Assembly (NCBI RefSeq): GCF_049675895.1
Contig: NZ_CP183834.1
Coordinates: forward strand, 2,480,001 to 2,544,000
Direction of reading: 5' to 3'
Length of the DNA stretch: 64,000 nucleotides
Source: Ampullimonas aquatilis
GTDB taxonomy: Bacteria > Pseudomonadota > Gammaproteobacteria > Burkholderiales > Burkholderiaceae_D
The translations under genes were made by a program, and so were the position numbers. This document shows positions 62,472 through 64,000 of the stretch, in pieces (position 1 is the stretch's first letter; each line of letters begins with the position of its first letter). The notes below the pieces were generated by a model, which did no database searches, had not been told where the DNA came from, and saw nothing but the letters and a program-made list of their open reading frames with translations.

Positions 62472-64000
62472 TTAGGCAAATGACAGTTGACCATCAATCT
62501 GATCAATATTGACGATGTCTTTGGGGCCGTATTTTCCTTCAAGAATCAGCTTGGAAACCGGGTTTTCGATCTGACTCTGAATCGCTCTTTTCAGCGGTCT
62601 GGCACCAAATAACGGGTCATATCCAGCATGCGCGATACGGCTCAATGCTGCCTCGCTGATCTTGAAACCAATATCCATATGAGCCAATCGTTGCTCCAGC
62701 AACTTGAGCTGAATACGCACAATGGACTCGATATTGCGCTGATCAAGTGAGTGGAACACGACGACCTCATCAATCCGATTCAGAAATTCGGGCCTGAAAT
62801 GTTCCCGTACCTCTTGCCATACCGCTCCTTTGACGACATCTGGCTCCTCACCCACCATGGACTGAATCAGATGAGATCCCAAATTGGATGTCATCACAAT
62901 CACCGTATTTTTAAAGTCCACGGTTCGTCCCTGACCGTCGGTCATACGACCATCATCCAGCACTTGCAAAAGCACGTTGAAAACATCCGGATGGGCTTTT
63001 TCAACTTCATCAAGCAAAATCACACTATACGGTTTGCGTCGTACTGCTTCAGTCAGATAGCCACCCTCTTCATAGCCCACATAGCCGGGGGGCGCACCGA
63101 TCAAGCGTGCCACGCTATGTTTTTCCATGAATTCACTCATATCAATTCGAATCAGATGGTCTTCACTATCAAATAGAAAACTGGCCAAGGCCTTGCACAA
63201 TTCGGTTTTGCCTACGCCAGTAGGGCCAAGAAAAAGGAATGATCCATAAGGACGATTAGGATCAGACAAGCCCGCTCTGGAACGACGGATCGCATTGGAA
63301 ACGGCCTGAATGGCTTCTTCCTGCCCAATCACACGATCATGCAAATGCGCTTCCATCTGCAGCAGCTTTTCACGTTCACCCTGCATCATTTTCGATACCG
63401 GAATCCCTGTTGCACGCGACACAATCTCGGCGATTTCTTCGGCACCTACCTGGGTACGCAACAAACGATGCGGCGTAGCCTGCCCGGAGTCTTCAATATT
63501 TTGTGCGTCTTTAAGCTTGGCTTCCAATTCTGGCAACTTGCCGTACTGCAACTCGGCAACCCGTTCCAGCTTGCCTTCCCGCTGTAACCTGGTGATATCA
63601 AGGCGGATTTTGTCGATCTCTTCCTTGATACTGGCGGCACCTTGTGCTGCACCTTTTTCCGATTTCCAGATCTCGTCAAGATCGGCATATTCCTTGCCGA
63701 GCCGCACGATTTCACCCTCAATCAACTCCAAACGTTTTTGCGAAGCTTCATCCTTTTCTTTTTTGACAGCTTCGCGCTCAATCTTGAGTTGAATCAGACG
63801 ACGATCCAGTTTATCCATTACTTCCGGCTTGGAATCAATTTCAATCTTGATCTTGGAAGCGGCTTCATCAATCAGATCAATGGCCTTGTCAGGCAAAAAA
63901 CGATCGGTGATATAGCGATGCGACAACTCAGCCGCAGCCACAATAGCAGGGTCGGTAATTTCAACACGATGATGTAACTCGTACTTCTCCTGCAAGCCAC
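62472..64000 (-). CDS. clpB: ClpB disaggregase, C-terminal part (5' end outside window)
   Basis: The minus-strand frame is open to the right edge, so roughly the first 350 residues are missing. Present are the end of nucleotide-binding domain 1 (LRRYEVHHRV-like EKYELHHRV, DRFLPDKAIDLIDEA), the long charged coiled-coil middle domain (KSEKGAA, KLERVAELQYGKLPELE), and domain 2 with Walker A GPTGVGKTEL, Walker B ILLDEVEKAH and arginine-finger region FLNRIDEVVVF. With DnaK it pulls apart aggregated proteins after heat stress. The C-terminus is intact. Confidence 0.97.
   Translation of the reverse strand, partial: GLQEKYELHHRVEITDPAIVAAAELSHRYITDRFLPDKAIDLIDEAASKIKIEIDSKPEVMDKLDRRLIQLKIEREAVKKEKDEASQKRLELIEGEIVRLGKEYADLDEIWKSEKGAAQGAASIKEEIDKIRLDITRLQREGKLERVAELQYGKLPELEAKLKDAQNIEDSGQATPHRLLRTQVGAEEIAEIVSRATGIPVSKMMQGEREKLLQMEAHLHDRVIGQEEAIQAVSNAIRRSRAGLSDPNRPYGSFLFLGPTGVGKTELCKALASFLFDSEDHLIRIDMSEFMEKHSVARLIGAPPGYVGYEEGGYLTEAVRRKPYSVILLDEVEKAHPDVFNVLLQVLDDGRMTDGQGRTVDFKNTVIVMTSNLGSHLIQSMVGEEPDVVKGAVWQEVREHFRPEFLNRIDEVVVFHSLDQRNIESIVRIQLKLLEQRLAHMDIGFKISEAALSRIAHAGYDPLFGARPLKRAIQSQIENPVSKLILEGKYGPKDIVNIDQIDGQLSFA

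Noticed and set aside
1..64000. CRISPR array, rRNA operon, prophage or complete insertion sequence
   Set aside because: No regularly spaced identical repeats, rRNA stretches, phage structural genes or transposase genes were seen on either strand.

Overview
The window looks like a chromosomal segment of a motile, Gram-negative betaproteobacterium of moderate G+C. The gene orders that suggest this are rpsF-priB-rpsR-rplI followed by dnaB, odhA-odhB-lpdA-zapE, and dapC-dapD-pilU, all arrangements I associate with Burkholderiales. Polyhydroxybutyrate (PHB) genes and acyl-homoserine-lactone (AHL) quorum sensing fit the same group. I cannot name the genus.

Layout. 1-10430 is a late flagellar operon running from the 3' part of fliF through fliG, H, I, J, K, L, M, N, O, P, Q and R. 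10711-16275 holds a redox/stress group: a Tat-exported ferritin-like protein, a small cytochrome c, a SufR-like four-cysteine regulator, a secreted heme peroxidase and a cydA without cydB. 16575-20497 is a carbon-overflow/PHB group (phaB, phosphotransacetylase, acetate kinase, phasin). 21044-23554 is accessory: a small acidic protein and an A+T-rich DUF262/DUF1524 (GmrSD-like) gene followed at once by an attC-like site and a tiny ORF. 23796-27442 carries rlmB, rnr and tRNA-Leu(CAG). 27713-32526 has a PQQ-type dehydrogenase lipoprotein and a quorum-sensing locus: luxR, an rsaM-like gene, luxI and an HD-GYP gene directly behind luxI. 32605-40737 holds scoA/scoB, dsbD, an SDR, ETF:ubiquinone oxidoreductase, an exported lactonase-like hydrolase, and a manganese riboswitch in front of a TMEM165-type exporter. 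40897-44673 is dapC, dapD and pilU. 44674-49594 looks like an inserted block: a MocR regulator divergent from a ferredoxin-reductase, an M24 peptidase-fold protein and a glutamine amidotransferase. 49604-64000 is mainly housekeeping: ArsC-like, Fe-S protein, dnaB, rplI, rpsR, priB, rpsF, zapE, lpdA, odhB, odhA, a zinc-ribbon protein and the 3' part of clpB.

The most unusual signal is not a gene. Five A+T-rich intergenic elements of about 80 bp (near 10447, 16361, 20746, 35870 and 43175) share a plan: a GGAGTAT box, a middle resembling TTTAAGTGCGTATTTA, and a second RGTAT box 62-64 bp after the first, closing a hairpin. Each lies downstream of a gene and in that gene's orientation, in all five cases. 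I do not recognise the family. It could be a 3'-UTR element, a dispersed small RNA or a miniature mobile element.

Functional themes. phaB, phasin, pta/ackA, scoA/scoB and ETF-QO handle acetyl-CoA, PHB and fatty-acid-derived electrons. The lux locus probably ties cell density to cyclic-di-GMP through the HD-GYP gene, and a secreted lactonase-like enzyme 7 kb away could modulate the signal. The flagellar operon and pilU are plausible surface-behaviour outputs; these links are inference.
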